Shown here: positions 27,316 through 36,548 of the stretch, piece after piece | Layout of the letters: the number at the start of each line of letters is the position of its first letter | Position numbering within the stretch: the stretch's first letter is position 1 | NCBI GenBank assembly: GCA_023404675.1 | Contig: JAEYAW010000034.1 | Location: 186,001 to 250,000, forward strand | Length of the DNA: 64,000 nucleotides | Source of the DNA: Pseudomonadota bacterium | GTDB taxonomy: Bacteria; Pseudomonadota; Alphaproteobacteria; Rhizobiales; Xanthobacteraceae | Direction of reading: 5' to 3' | Made by a program: the position numbers and the translations under genes | Notes under the pieces: model-generated | What the model saw: only the letters and a program-made list of their open reading frames with translations | Databases searched by the model: none | Told to the model about the DNA's origin: nothing

Positions 27316-28527
27316 TCAGTGGACCGTGTGCTTTCGCGACACGTTGTCGTTGCTGCCGAGCACCGCGCCCAACGCGGACGCTGCCATGCAGACGCGGTCA
27401 CGGCCGGCCTGCTTCGCGTCATAAAGCGCACGATCGGCCGCGAGCATCAGTTCCGCGAGCTTCGAGCCCCGGTCCGCGGCGGAGGCGATGCCGACACTGA
27501 AAGTCACGACCCGACCGGGCGCCTGGTCAATCCGGATGTCCCGCAGGCCCGCGCGCACCTGTTCGGCGAACAGCCTGGCGGTGGCGGCATTGGCCCCCTC
27601 CAGCATCACGGCGAATTCCTCTCCGCCCAGCCGCCCCACGATCGCACCGTCCGGGAGCAGCCTTCTGAACAGGCCGCCCACAGCCCGGATCGCCTCGTCG
27701 CCTGCCGAATGGCCGAACGTGTCGTTGATCTTCTTGAAATGATCGATGTCGAACATCAGGAATGCAACGGACGTCCCTGCCTGACGCGCGCGGCTCAACG
27801 CATCTTCCGCCTGCAGATCAAAACTGTAACGGTTCGGCAGCCCCGACAGTCCGTCGATGTTCGCGCTCAAGGCCGTTTCGATCAGCATCTCGCGCACGAC
27901 GATCACAACCAGCAGCAGACCAACCGCCACGAGCAGAAGCCCCGTCGACGCCTGCGAGAACAGCGCATAGCGGCTGTCGATATAGGCTGTCGCGGCCGCG
28001 CCGGAACCGAGCATCACGGCCAGGAAAGGTTTGAGCAGAAAGTGAGCCGCGACCACCACGTATGTTGCGCTCAGGGCATTGTCGATAAACCGCCGGGGGC
28101 TGACCAGATAGACGGTGGCGGCGCAGACCAGCATCATCAGCGCGAACGGCAGCTGGTAGAACAGTTCATAGGGAAACGTGTTGCGCGCGCCGCCCCAGAT
28201 CGCAAAACGGGTCGCGATCGCCGCGGCCGTCAGCAGCCCGAGCACCAGCCAGCGCGGCTGCCGGCCGTAGAATTTCGCCAGCGCGGCGGCCATCAGCGCG
28301 AAGGCCGCGACAAATGATGCGTAGCTGGTCGTGATGAAAATGTCGGGAAACGGAACGCGCGGAATCAGAAATTCCGAGAACGGCGTCATGATCCCGGCCG
28401 CGTAGCTGATTCCGAACCAACGCACGCGGCCGAACGAGGGGTTGAGCCAGGCCAGCGCGAAGAACGTGACGGCAAACAGCGCGGTAACCAGGGTGTTCGC
28501 AAGAATCGCGAAGGCTGCGCCGCTCAT
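27316..28527 (-). CDS. Membrane diguanylate cyclase (GGDEF), second copy
   Basis: The layout is the same as in the neighbouring gene: membrane helices (residues about 5-210), then a GGDEF domain with FDIDHFKKINDTFGHSAGD and RLGGEEF. The I-site position reads LLPD, so it too lacks the RxxD arginine. ATG at 28527 is chosen because GGAG lies upstream; a TTG at 28542 would add five residues. The two cyclases are similar in plan but clearly diverged, suggesting an old duplication. Confidence 0.87.
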   Translation of the reverse strand: MSGAAFAILANTLVTALFAVTFFALAWLNPSFGRVRWFGISYAAGIMTPFSEFLIPRVPFPDIFITTSYASFVAAFALMAAALAKFYGRQPRWLVLGLLTAAAIATRFAIWGGARNTFPYELFYQLPFALMMLVCAATVYLVSPRRFIDNALSATYVVVAAHFLLKPFLAVMLGSGAAATAYIDSRYALFSQASTGLLLVAVGLLLVVIVVREMLIETALSANIDGLSGLPNRYSFDLQAEDALSRARQAGTSVAFLMFDIDHFKKINDTFGHSAGDEAIRAVGGLFRRLLPDGAIVGRLGGEEFAVMLEGANAATARLFAEQVRAGLRDIRIDQAPGRVVTFSVGIASAADRGSKLAELMLAADRALYDAKQAGRDRVCMAASALGAVLGSNDNVSRKHTVH

Positions 28528-28584
28528 GCTCGTCCGCTCCAATCCATCCCTTGCTGCGCGATGACAACAAACCGAGAAGCGACC

Positions 28585-28605
28585 GTTAAACCATTCGAGT
28601 TTAAC
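28585..28605. promoter_or_regulatory. Inverted repeat upstream of the second cyclase gene
   Basis: GTTAAAC (28585-28591) and GTTTAAC (28599-28605) are perfect inverted arms with a 7-base spacer, 58 bases upstream of the start. A GTTAAC palindrome follows at about 28625. This is a candidate operator; the regulator is unknown. Confidence 0.35.
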
Positions 28606-28705
28606 GCGCCAAACCAGATCGCTGGTTAACGGGCGATGATGTTGGGGAAACCGTCAAAACTGCGGTGAGGACGGCGGCGGATGCCGGCCGGAATTTGGAA
28701 GAAGT

Positions 28706-29731
28706 CTAAATTCCGGCCGCCGCGGCGATGGAGCGGAACTCGGCAGGGCTCAGCCCTGTCATCTTGCGGAAGCTGCGCGAAAAAGCGCTGGCCTCGCTAT
28801 AGCCCAGCGACAGCCCGATCGCCGTGACCGGCATGGCCGTATCGACCAGCATGCAGCGGGCGATCCCAATCCGGACCCGGTTACGAATTTCGAGATAGTT
28901 GATGTCGAGGGCGGCGAGCTTGCGTTGGAACGAGCGCAGGCTCATGCCGAAATCGCGCGCGGCGTCATTGATGTCGATGCTGATCGACTTGCACAGGCTC
29001 GCGGCCATCCACGCTTCGATGCTGGCGACGAAATCGAGTCGCTTCTCGTTCGCGCTCAGGGCGTCCTCGAACGCGCGCTCCAGCGTGGCCCGTTCCCGCC
29101 CGTCGGCGTGGGAGATCGGAACATCAAGGCATCGCGCCGAGAAGCTGATGGCATTGTCCTTCTGGCCGAAGCGAACCGGACAATCGAAATAAGCCTGATG
29201 AAGATGGGCATCGCGGCGCGCCGTATGCTGGAAATCCACCGAGACCACCGGAAGCCGGGGCCCGAGCAGACGCGTGAGCAGCGTATATTCCATGCCGATG
29301 GTGAAATAGGCATCCTGCGTGCGGAACTTCACCGTCGGGTCCTGGATGGCATAGGTCAGGCGCGCGACGTCGTCCTCGACGATCAGTTCCGTGCGCGTGC
29401 TGCTCTGCAATGTCGGGAAATACCGGGTGTATTTGCGCAGCGCCTCGCCCACCGTCGCCGAGGTGGTGAACAGCCGCGCCAGAGGCCCGATGCCCTCGAC
29501 ATCGAAACCGCGGCCCAGCTCAAGGCCGAACAGCTCGTCCCCCCGGCTCGCCGCCGCCGTTTCCAGGATACAGGTGAACTTGGCCAGCGGAATAACTTCC
29601 GCACCCACGGCAAGTGCGGAGCGCGAGATGCCGACCTGCGCGCTGAGATCGTCCGCGTTGCCGCCACGCCGCGCGACCGCCGCGAGCATCGTGTCTGTGG
29701 CATGGGCGGCGATCGTGGCGGCGGCTTGCAT
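28706..29731 (-). CDS. AraC family transcriptional regulator
   Basis: The 341-residue protein has an N-terminal effector domain of the OruR/ArgR-like AraC type (residues about 20-210) and a C-terminal double HTH (about 235-335) with FGMSLRSFQRKLAALDINY and GYSEASAFSRSFRKMTGLSP. It is the last gene of the minus-strand run containing the amine oxidase and amidase, and lies 165 bases downstream of the TauE-like gene. It may respond to an amine or a degradation product, which is an inference from position. Confidence 0.88.
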   Translation of the reverse strand: MQAAATIAAHATDTMLAAVARRGGNADDLSAQVGISRSALAVGAEVIPLAKFTCILETAAASRGDELFGLELGRGFDVEGIGPLARLFTTSATVGEALRKYTRYFPTLQSSTRTELIVEDDVARLTYAIQDPTVKFRTQDAYFTIGMEYTLLTRLLGPRLPVVSVDFQHTARRDAHLHQAYFDCPVRFGQKDNAISFSARCLDVPISHADGRERATLERAFEDALSANEKRLDFVASIEAWMAASLCKSISIDINDAARDFGMSLRSFQRKLAALDINYLEIRNRVRIGIARCMLVDTAMPVTAIGLSLGYSEASAFSRSFRKMTGLSPAEFRSIAAAAGI

Positions 29732-29896
29732 GAAAACTCACGACTCGATGGACCGGGTTCGTCAGGCAAAAAGCATGCCGTCAGCGCCGGATCTTTCGGA
29801 TCGCGGAAAAAGTGTAAGCGATTCAAGTCCCGTGCCTGGTGACGCCCGCCGCTTCGCTCGCCTGATCTGGCTTCACAGCACAGCCGCCCGCGCCAA

Positions 29897-30604
29897 TCAT
29901 TGCGCCGATGGCGCACAGAAAATGGACGAAACACCAGCGCCGGGCACCAGCAACGATCCGAGCGCCAGCGCCACGAGAAGTCCGCCGATCACGCGCCGGG
30001 CGATCTGCGGCGAGCCGCCATGGCGCGCGAACCGGCTGGCGAAGGCCACCCCGAAGCTGGCTCCCGCGACCACCGGAACGGTCGCCAGACCGAAGCCCGC
30101 CATGAAACTCGCGCCGCCGAGCGCCGATCCGCTTAGCATGGCGTTGACCAGCGCCGCATAGACCATGCCGCAGGGTGCCAGTCCCCAGACGCAGCCCAGC
30201 GCGAAGGGAGACCGGCTGGCCAGCCGGTGAATCTGCACCGCGACACTGCCAAGCGGCGCAAGCCGGTCCAGCATCGACAGGCGCGGAACCACGCCGGCGA
30301 CCGACAGCCCGACCCAGATCAATCCGCCCGCCGCGAGGACGCGAAACAGCTGGGGCAGCGAGGCAAGCTGCGCCAGCACGGCGAATCCGGACCCGAGCCA
30401 TCCGACCATGATCCCGAATACGACATACGTCGTCACCCGCCCGCCATGAATCGCGAGAACCGGGCGCAGCGTCGCACGCCCTGAACCGGCCGGCGTCGCG
30501 GCCAGCATCAGCGAGGACGAGATCGCCCCACACTGGCCCGCACAATGCAGCGCGCTCGCAGCTCCCATGAGCGCACCGCCGACGAATGCCACGCTCTGCA
30601 CCAT
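29897..30604 (-). CDS. TauE/SafE-like membrane protein with HCxGxCG motif
   Basis: The 235-residue protein has about six membrane helices. The N-terminal motif ALHCAGQCGAI and the later WGLAPCGMVYAAL are hallmarks of the COG2836 group, related to DsbD/CcdA transmembrane domains and linked in several bacteria to copper handling or cytochrome oxidase assembly. It follows the copper amine oxidase by 58 bases on the same strand, so a role in copper supply or maturation of that enzyme is plausible. ATG at 30604 is used; a TTG directly before it is also in frame. Confidence 0.8.
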   Translation of the reverse strand: MVQSVAFVGGALMGAASALHCAGQCGAISSSLMLAATPAGSGRATLRPVLAIHGGRVTTYVVFGIMVGWLGSGFAVLAQLASLPQLFRVLAAGGLIWVGLSVAGVVPRLSMLDRLAPLGSVAVQIHRLASRSPFALGCVWGLAPCGMVYAALVNAMLSGSALGGASFMAGFGLATVPVVAGASFGVAFASRFARHGGSPQIARRVIGGLLVALALGSLLVPGAGVSSIFCAPSAQ

Positions 30605-30621
30605 CAATCCGGCCCCAATGG

Positions 30622-30648
30622 GGAAAGGGGACGGTCCGTCCCCTTTCC
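30622..30648. terminator. Strong hairpin after the amine oxidase gene
   Basis: Arms GGAAAGGGGACG (30622-30633) and CGTCCCCTTTCC (30637-30648) form a perfect 12-base stem with a 3-base loop, between the amine oxidase stop and the TauE-like start. There is no T-run on the minus strand, so it may act as an RNA stability or partial termination element rather than a full terminator. Confidence 0.45.
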
Positions 30649-30662
30649 GGTCGCACCCGCGA

Positions 30663-32621
30663 TCAGTGGCCGCCCTGCGCGTTGGCGCAGCAGCTCGCCT
30701 CGTTCACCTCGGGCGCCATGTCGATGCACGGATTGCCGTTGAAGAAGCCCGACGGCATCAGCTTGAAGCCCGTAGTGACACAGGGCTGCACCGGGAAGTC
30801 CTCGATCCGCACGGGGTGATGCAGGCCGAACACGTGCCAGACCACGACGTCGCTGTTCTCCAGCGGCCGGTCCTTCTTGATGAAGTCGGGCAGGCCGCCC
30901 GCGCCCGTCGAGTGGTTCATGAAGTCGCCGCCCGGATAGCGCTCCTCGGCATCATAGGCCGTGACCCACAGGTGGTTCTGCACGAATCCCGCACGCTGGC
31001 CAGAGGGGGAGTTCGGCCGCATGAACGGCGTGATGCAACTGGTCGGCTCCAGCTTGTAGGCCACCGGCGTGCCCGCATAGTTCATCTTGGAGGGGTTGAT
31101 CACCTTCCAGTAGCGCTGCGTCGGCGGATTGATCTTGCGCGCCGCCTCGCTCTCGCGGGTGAGCACCGTCTGCTGCTCGTAGAAGGCGTTGCCATACGGA
31201 TTGGCCGGGCCTTCCTCCTCGAAATAGCTGTTGCACTCGACAACGCTGTTGGCATCGCCGTCGATCGCCATGTCGAGCCGCGCGCAGAAAATATGCTGGT
31301 GGATCTGCCCGACGACGCCCGGCAGCACCTCGCGGCCATACTTGCCCGGCTGGCCGGGAATGCAGGCGGCGGTGTTGATGATGCCGGTCGCCTTCATCTC
31401 GAACTCGATCATGCCGTCGAGATAGAAATACCAGTACAGCGCGTACTCGTAGTTGCCGACCGTGCAGATGCACGACACCACCAGCTTGCGGCCGCGCCGC
31501 GTCTCGGTGCGCTCGGTGCGGAAGTCCATATGCTTCCACAGCAGGCCCGAATCCTCCTCGTGGATGCAGATCGCCTTCTCGATGGTCAGCGGCTCGCCGG
31601 CCATGGTGTTCATGTGCACGTCGAGATACTCGATCGCGCCGAGGCAGTCGCAGCCGAGCTTGAGCGAATTCGCCAGCTTGCCGATGCCGTATTCGCCGAT
31701 GTCGAACACGTTCTTGCGGTAGTGGCCGTTGTCCGGGCTGCCATAGGGCACCACCATCTCGACGATGGACGCGCGGTACATGATCGGCCGGCCGTCGAAG
31801 GTGATGTCGTGGAAGGTCAGCGCCTCGCGGGCGTTGAATCCGATCACGAACGACCAGCGGTCCCAGGTGAGCTTGCGCCCCTCGATCTGGAAGTTGACGC
31901 CTTCGGGCTGCGTGACGTTGATCGGCTTCAGCGGCGCGCGCGGCTTGTCGAAGAACTGCGCCTCGTAGTTGCTCTCTTTCATCGGGATCGGTACCGCGCC
32001 GCGATCATCGACCCGGATTACCTCGTTGCTCTTCAGATCGACGACGGCGTTGAGGCCCTCGATCGGATGCGCATAGAAGTTGTCGAACTCGCGCGGACGC
32101 AGCCAGGCAAACACATGCGCCAGATGCTTGCCCTCCTCGCCCTTGTTGCCGAAATTGCCCGCCGACCACGGATCGATGCAGACCTGGCTCATGTCGGTGA
32201 TGCCACGCTTGGCGCAGGCCGCGATGAATTCCGGATTCTTCTGCACGATGCCCTCGATCAGCATGAACTGTTCGAGCTGGATCATGGGGCGCATGTCGGG
32301 CAGTTCCTGCTTCGACAGCACCGTTCCGCTGTCGAGGCAGAGCACCATCTTGGTGACGCCGATCCTGGTGGCGCTGAAGACGTTGACGCGCGCCTTGCGC
32401 GGGATCGCGTCGCCCGCCTTGAAGGCGCGCACGAAGGCCTTTTCCGGCTCCATCAGCTCGACGGTCTCGAACTGGGTGTCGGTGCCATAGGGCGCCTCGC
32501 GCCGAACGATCTCCGCGACCTTCTGGATCTCGGCGGGCGTCAGCGGCTGCAGCGGATGCGTGACGGCATCGACCGAATCCTTGAGGCTTGAGCCGCAGCA
32601 TGTGTCGGTGGTTTTCAGCAT
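30663..32621 (-). CDS. Copper-containing primary-amine oxidase (first copy)
   Basis: The 652-residue enzyme oxidises primary amines to aldehyde, ammonia and hydrogen peroxide using topaquinone and Cu(II). The cofactor tyrosine is Tyr391 in VGNYEY. The catalytic base is Asp307 (FDIGEYG), copper ligands are His441 and His443 (HQH), and the third lies near the C terminus (HHPVR). Spacing agrees with the Arthrobacter enzyme. No signal peptide is seen, so it is probably cytoplasmic. ATG at 32621 is chosen (MLKTTDTCCG). Unusual features are Cys-Cys pairs at both ends: TCCG at 7-10 and SCCA near the C terminus. Confidence 0.92.
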   Translation of the reverse strand: MLKTTDTCCGSSLKDSVDAVTHPLQPLTPAEIQKVAEIVRREAPYGTDTQFETVELMEPEKAFVRAFKAGDAIPRKARVNVFSATRIGVTKMVLCLDSGTVLSKQELPDMRPMIQLEQFMLIEGIVQKNPEFIAACAKRGITDMSQVCIDPWSAGNFGNKGEEGKHLAHVFAWLRPREFDNFYAHPIEGLNAVVDLKSNEVIRVDDRGAVPIPMKESNYEAQFFDKPRAPLKPINVTQPEGVNFQIEGRKLTWDRWSFVIGFNAREALTFHDITFDGRPIMYRASIVEMVVPYGSPDNGHYRKNVFDIGEYGIGKLANSLKLGCDCLGAIEYLDVHMNTMAGEPLTIEKAICIHEEDSGLLWKHMDFRTERTETRRGRKLVVSCICTVGNYEYALYWYFYLDGMIEFEMKATGIINTAACIPGQPGKYGREVLPGVVGQIHQHIFCARLDMAIDGDANSVVECNSYFEEEGPANPYGNAFYEQQTVLTRESEAARKINPPTQRYWKVINPSKMNYAGTPVAYKLEPTSCITPFMRPNSPSGQRAGFVQNHLWVTAYDAEERYPGGDFMNHSTGAGGLPDFIKKDRPLENSDVVVWHVFGLHHPVRIEDFPVQPCVTTGFKLMPSGFFNGNPCIDMAPEVNEASCCANAQGGH

Positions 32622-32659
32622 CAGTCTGTCTCCTTCCTGATGATTGATTGATTGAGCGC

Positions 32660-34090
32660 CTAGCCGAAGGCGCGGCCGAGATTCTCGTAGACCGCCGGAC
32701 GGGTGCGGCGAATCCAGACCGCAAACAGATAGCCCGCGATTCCGATGGCGACGATGATCGCGGGCATGGCATCGACCACCAGCGACTCCGAGCCGCTGAC
32801 GAGCGAGAGATTGGCGATCATCACGACAAGGCAGGCGAACAGCCCGGCAGCGCCCAGCGCCGGCGCGATCAGAGCCGGCCACAGACCAACGCCGCGGCTA
32901 TCCTTGCGGAAGAAGGCGATCACCGCCACCGAGACGAGAATCTGTACTGCCAGAATCCCGACGCTCGCAAAAGTGCTCATCCACGCGAACACGACTTCGT
33001 AAGGAGCCGCACCCGCGATGGCAAACAGCAGCGTCAGCACGAACAGCACGGCGGTCTGGACAAGGCCCGCGACGTAGGGCGACTGGTGCTTTTCATGGGT
33101 GCGCGAGAAATGCCCGTATGCAACTCCCTCACGGCCGAGAGCGAACAGATAGCGGTTGATGGTGTTGTGGAAGGAGAGCGTGCAGGCAAACAGGCTGGTG
33201 ATGAGCAGCGCGTTCATCACGATGCCGGCAAAGCCGCCGAGCCGGGCCTTCACTGCCGTCAGATACAGCGTCGCCGAATTGTCCGCCGCCTGCTGGGCGA
33301 TGTTCGAAGGGCCATAGTGAAGCGAGACGGTCCATGTCGCGAAGGCATAGAACACCGCGATGATGCCGACGGCGAGATAGGTCGCGCGGGCGATGGTGCG
33401 CTTCGGATCGCGCGCCTCCTCGCCGAAGATCGCAGTGGCCTCGAAGCCGATGAAGGAGGCCACGACGAACACCAGCGCCACGCCGAACCCGGAGGAGAAG
33501 ATCGCACTCGGGCCGAACGGCGCGACCGACACGCCCTGCGGCCCGCCACCGCCGATCAGGACCGCCACGCCGAGCAGGCCGAGCACCGCGATCTCGGCGA
33601 TCATGCACCAGCCCAGCACCTTGCCGCTGAACTCGATATTGCGCGCGCCGCAGACATACACCACTGCCATCAGCAGCGCCGCGTAGACAAACCAGTGAAT
33701 CTCGGGGCCGCCCGCGGACACCACGATCGCGTTGGTGAAGAAGCCGAACAGACCCATCACCGCCAGCTCGATGGCGAGATAGGTCGCCAGCGTGATGAAC
33801 GCGCTCGCCACCCCGGCCGCCTTGCCGAGGCCGTTCGAGATGTACGCATAAAAGCCGCCGGCGCTGGCGATGAAGCGGTTCATCGCTGTGAAACCGACGC
33901 TGAAGATCACATAAAGCAGCCCGACGATCAGATAGGTTCCGGGAACGCCGGGACCGTTGCCGAAGGCGAAGGCCGCAGGCGAGGCACCGACCACCGCCGT
34001 CAGCGGCGCGGCTGCCGCCACGACGAAGAACACGATGTGGGACACGCCCACGGCGTCCTTGCGCAGTTCCGTTCCAGACATCGCTGACAT
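32660..34090 (-). CDS. APC family amino acid/amine permease
   Basis: The 476-residue carrier has twelve hydrophobic segments and the APC signature at helix 1 (AAAAPLTAVVG) plus SFIGFEATAIFGEEARDPKRT. It resembles the branch associated with amine and amino-acid oxidases in soil bacteria. It precedes the amine oxidase by 38 bases on the same strand, so it likely imports the amine substrate or a related amino acid. Confidence 0.88.
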   Translation of the reverse strand: MSAMSGTELRKDAVGVSHIVFFVVAAAAPLTAVVGASPAAFAFGNGPGVPGTYLIVGLLYVIFSVGFTAMNRFIASAGGFYAYISNGLGKAAGVASAFITLATYLAIELAVMGLFGFFTNAIVVSAGGPEIHWFVYAALLMAVVYVCGARNIEFSGKVLGWCMIAEIAVLGLLGVAVLIGGGGPQGVSVAPFGPSAIFSSGFGVALVFVVASFIGFEATAIFGEEARDPKRTIARATYLAVGIIAVFYAFATWTVSLHYGPSNIAQQAADNSATLYLTAVKARLGGFAGIVMNALLITSLFACTLSFHNTINRYLFALGREGVAYGHFSRTHEKHQSPYVAGLVQTAVLFVLTLLFAIAGAAPYEVVFAWMSTFASVGILAVQILVSVAVIAFFRKDSRGVGLWPALIAPALGAAGLFACLVVMIANLSLVSGSESLVVDAMPAIIVAIGIAGYLFAVWIRRTRPAVYENLGRAFG

Positions 34091-34178
34091 GGCACCCTCG
34101 CTTCTCGCGGAACCCTAAGCGTCAGCCCTGTGCCTCACTTGACACTAGACGCCAATCACGCGCTGCGGCGACCGCCGG

Positions 34179-34206
34179 GAATGGATCCATTCAAATCGAA
34201 TGGATC
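34179..34206. promoter_or_regulatory. Overlapping palindromes before the APC permease gene
   Basis: GAATGGATCCATTC (34179-34192) is a perfect palindrome. Its GAATGGATC half recurs at 34198-34206, so CCATTC (34187-34192) also pairs with GAATGG (34198-34203). It lies between the DMFase-like large-subunit stop and the permease start. It could be an operator for the permease/amine oxidase unit or a terminator-like stem. Confidence 0.4.
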
Positions 34207-34218
34207 GCGGACGAGACG

Positions 34219-36534
34219 TCAGCGCCACAGTTTTTCGTCGCCGGAATATTCGGTTCCGGGGAGCTTGCCGGGCGTCAGGAAGGCGCCGAGCACGTTGCGC
34301 ATGAACCGCGCCACGTTGTTCTCGCCGCCCTTGCACGGCAGCGCCTGGCTCCACGCAATCGAGCCGACCGACAGGCACGCACCGTCATTGGCGGTGGTGA
34401 AATAGGTGATGTCGGCGCGCACCTGCGGATCCTGCGTGCCGCCGCGGCCGGGGAAGGCGTAGGCGACTTCTTCCGACACCAGCGGATAGTTGTCCGAATG
34501 GCCGTGCGAGGCGGCCAGCAGCAGCGCGTGGGGCGGCGTGCCGAGCGCCAGATCGTAGCGGTCGATTTCGAGACCCGCCGCGCCGCCGAGACCGAGACCG
34601 AAATCGCCGATGATCTCCTGATCGCCGATGCCCTCGAACATCCACGCCGCGCGGCGATGAAAGGAGTCGGGCAGGCGCTCGAACGGCATCGATTCGTCCA
34701 TGCCCTCGGAGGTGAAGCCGACGCCGACGATCTTCTGCGGCGGCCGCCCGCGCGAACGCCACAGGCCGGAGCGCTCGCCGGTCGTGGCCAGATAGCCTTC
34801 GCCGGGATCGGCCTGCCAGGCGCGCGAGCCGACATCGAGCTTGCGCACCTCCATGCAGTGCGGCTCGTCCTCGCGCAGGCCGCACACCCAGTAATAGCCG
34901 TTGCCGCCGAGATACATCAGCCGGCCGCCCTCGCGCATGTAGTCTTCGGTGCCGTCCAGCATCTTCTCCGAATAGTATTCCGGATGAGTGCAGGTGATGA
35001 CGGTCCGGTAGGGCTTGAGCGCGTCAACGCCTTCGGCATGCAGGTCGTGGTCGGTCAGCACCTCGAACTCGTAGTCGGCATGATGCAGCCACCAGATCAG
35101 CGACAGGTCGGCCGGAAAGGCCCACGGCACGCCGATCGACGCCCCGCGGAATTTCGGCCGCATGTTGATGATCGGCCGACGCCAGGACGTATAGCAGCAG
35201 CCTGCGCCGTCGGCGTGATGGTCGTAGGTCGAGAGGCCGAACTCCTGCAGCTTGTAGTTTTCGATATCCTCGTCAGACAGGATCGGCGTATGCGCCACGA
35301 TCGACTGCGCGATGTGCGAGCCGAAGGCGAGCTGCTCGTTGGCATAGGCGAGATAGGTAAAGGTCGCCATCAGCACCGCCAGCTTGGCCTTCGGCCTGGC
35401 GGCGCGCACGAAGAACGGGATGTGATCCTCGGATTGCCCGGCGCGGATACGCAGCGCATAGACGCCGCTCGCAAGATCGTCCGGGATCGTCAGCGTGACA
35501 GTCGGCTGCCACTTCGCGTCGGTCAGCGCGTCGTCATGGAAGGTCACGCCGCCATACTGACCGGGATTGAGACGATAGCTGTCGTCGCGTCCCGCCCAGT
35601 TCCAGCCGGTCATGCCGCGCACGGGGCGGTTGACGCCCTGCGCGTGCAGGCCGTTCGGCCCGGTATCGACGATGGTGTCGCCGATCCCCGTATCGGTGTA
35701 GCCGGCCGTGGTGTCCCAATGCGCGATGCGCGGCACGGACGCCGGCGGCGCGCCGGTCTTCAGCATTTCGGCGAAATCAGCGTCGGACAGCACCGCGCCC
35801 GCAACACCGGCGCGGTCGATCTTGCCGCAATAAAGAATGCTGACGAAGCGGCCACGCAGGTCGTTCTCCTCGCTGCCGCCGGCCCAGAGGAAAGGTACCA
35901 ACGCACCAGGACCGGCCGGTTTCACCTTCAGCGTCTCGACGATATGCGAGTCGTAGTCGCGCGGGACCACGGGACCGGTCTGCGAGTTGTAACGATTGAC
36001 CACGCCGAACTGGCGCAGGTGCACCTCTGCGGTCGCGGCGCTGTAGCTTGCGGACACGAGATACCAGGCTCGGTTGACCAGCGGCACATCGGCGGTAACA
36101 TGATCGATCTGCGCGCCGTCGCCGACCCAGAATTCCAGATGCCCCTCGGCATTGATGCCGAGGCCATAGCCCTTGCCGGCGACCACGTCCCATTTCGACA
36201 GGAACGCCTGCCGCTTGATGCCCGGCTTGGTCGGATACACAAAGGCATAGAGCGTGAAGTCGCCCTGCGGAAACAGCAGCTGCTTCGGATCGTCCACCAC
36301 GGCGTGACCGCCGAGCTGGGTGAACTGCCGCTTCACCGCCACCTGCGCCGGGATCGCGCTCGCCACCTCCTCCTCGACGAAGCCCGGCCCCTCCGCGCTT
36401 TCGTCGCCGTGCAGCAGCCGCACGAGTTTGGCATCCACATGATCGGTGCCTTCGCCCGAGATCATGAAGGAGACCGTCTGACCGGCCTTCACCGAGAGCG
36501 GATCGGCATAGCCATGGAGCCTGATCGTCGACAT
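34219..36534 (-). CDS. N,N-dimethylformamidase-type large (beta) subunit
   Basis: The 771-residue protein matches the DMFase large subunit, which hydrolyses N-substituted formamides to formate and amine. A jelly-roll/LamG-like domain covers about residues 85-240. The C-terminal half is the DMFase beta domain (about 380-750). From memory, the mononuclear iron of the Paracoccus enzyme is held by Tyr399, Tyr440 and Glu521; here Tyr397 (TYLAYANE), Tyr437 (GLSTYDHH) and Glu519 (THPEYY) fall at matching positions. The small-subunit domain is encoded immediately upstream, fused to a permease, 14 bases before this start. The real substrate may be another amide. Confidence 0.87.
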   Translation of the reverse strand: MSTIRLHGYADPLSVKAGQTVSFMISGEGTDHVDAKLVRLLHGDESAEGPGFVEEEVASAIPAQVAVKRQFTQLGGHAVVDDPKQLLFPQGDFTLYAFVYPTKPGIKRQAFLSKWDVVAGKGYGLGINAEGHLEFWVGDGAQIDHVTADVPLVNRAWYLVSASYSAATAEVHLRQFGVVNRYNSQTGPVVPRDYDSHIVETLKVKPAGPGALVPFLWAGGSEENDLRGRFVSILYCGKIDRAGVAGAVLSDADFAEMLKTGAPPASVPRIAHWDTTAGYTDTGIGDTIVDTGPNGLHAQGVNRPVRGMTGWNWAGRDDSYRLNPGQYGGVTFHDDALTDAKWQPTVTLTIPDDLASGVYALRIRAGQSEDHIPFFVRAARPKAKLAVLMATFTYLAYANEQLAFGSHIAQSIVAHTPILSDEDIENYKLQEFGLSTYDHHADGAGCCYTSWRRPIINMRPKFRGASIGVPWAFPADLSLIWWLHHADYEFEVLTDHDLHAEGVDALKPYRTVITCTHPEYYSEKMLDGTEDYMREGGRLMYLGGNGYYWVCGLREDEPHCMEVRKLDVGSRAWQADPGEGYLATTGERSGLWRSRGRPPQKIVGVGFTSEGMDESMPFERLPDSFHRRAAWMFEGIGDQEIIGDFGLGLGGAAGLEIDRYDLALGTPPHALLLAASHGHSDNYPLVSEEVAYAFPGRGGTQDPQVRADITYFTTANDGACLSVGSIAWSQALPCKGGENNVARFMRNVLGAFLTPGKLPGTEYSGDEKLWR

Positions 36535-36548
36535 CGTGATACGCGCCT

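Noticed and set aside
30567..32591. Plus-strand frame of 674 codons antisense to the first amine oxidase
   Set aside because: The amine oxidase on the other strand has all catalytic motifs; the antisense product is Asp/His/Arg-rich without domains. The similar frame opposite the second oxidase (45724-47880) was rejected for the same reason.
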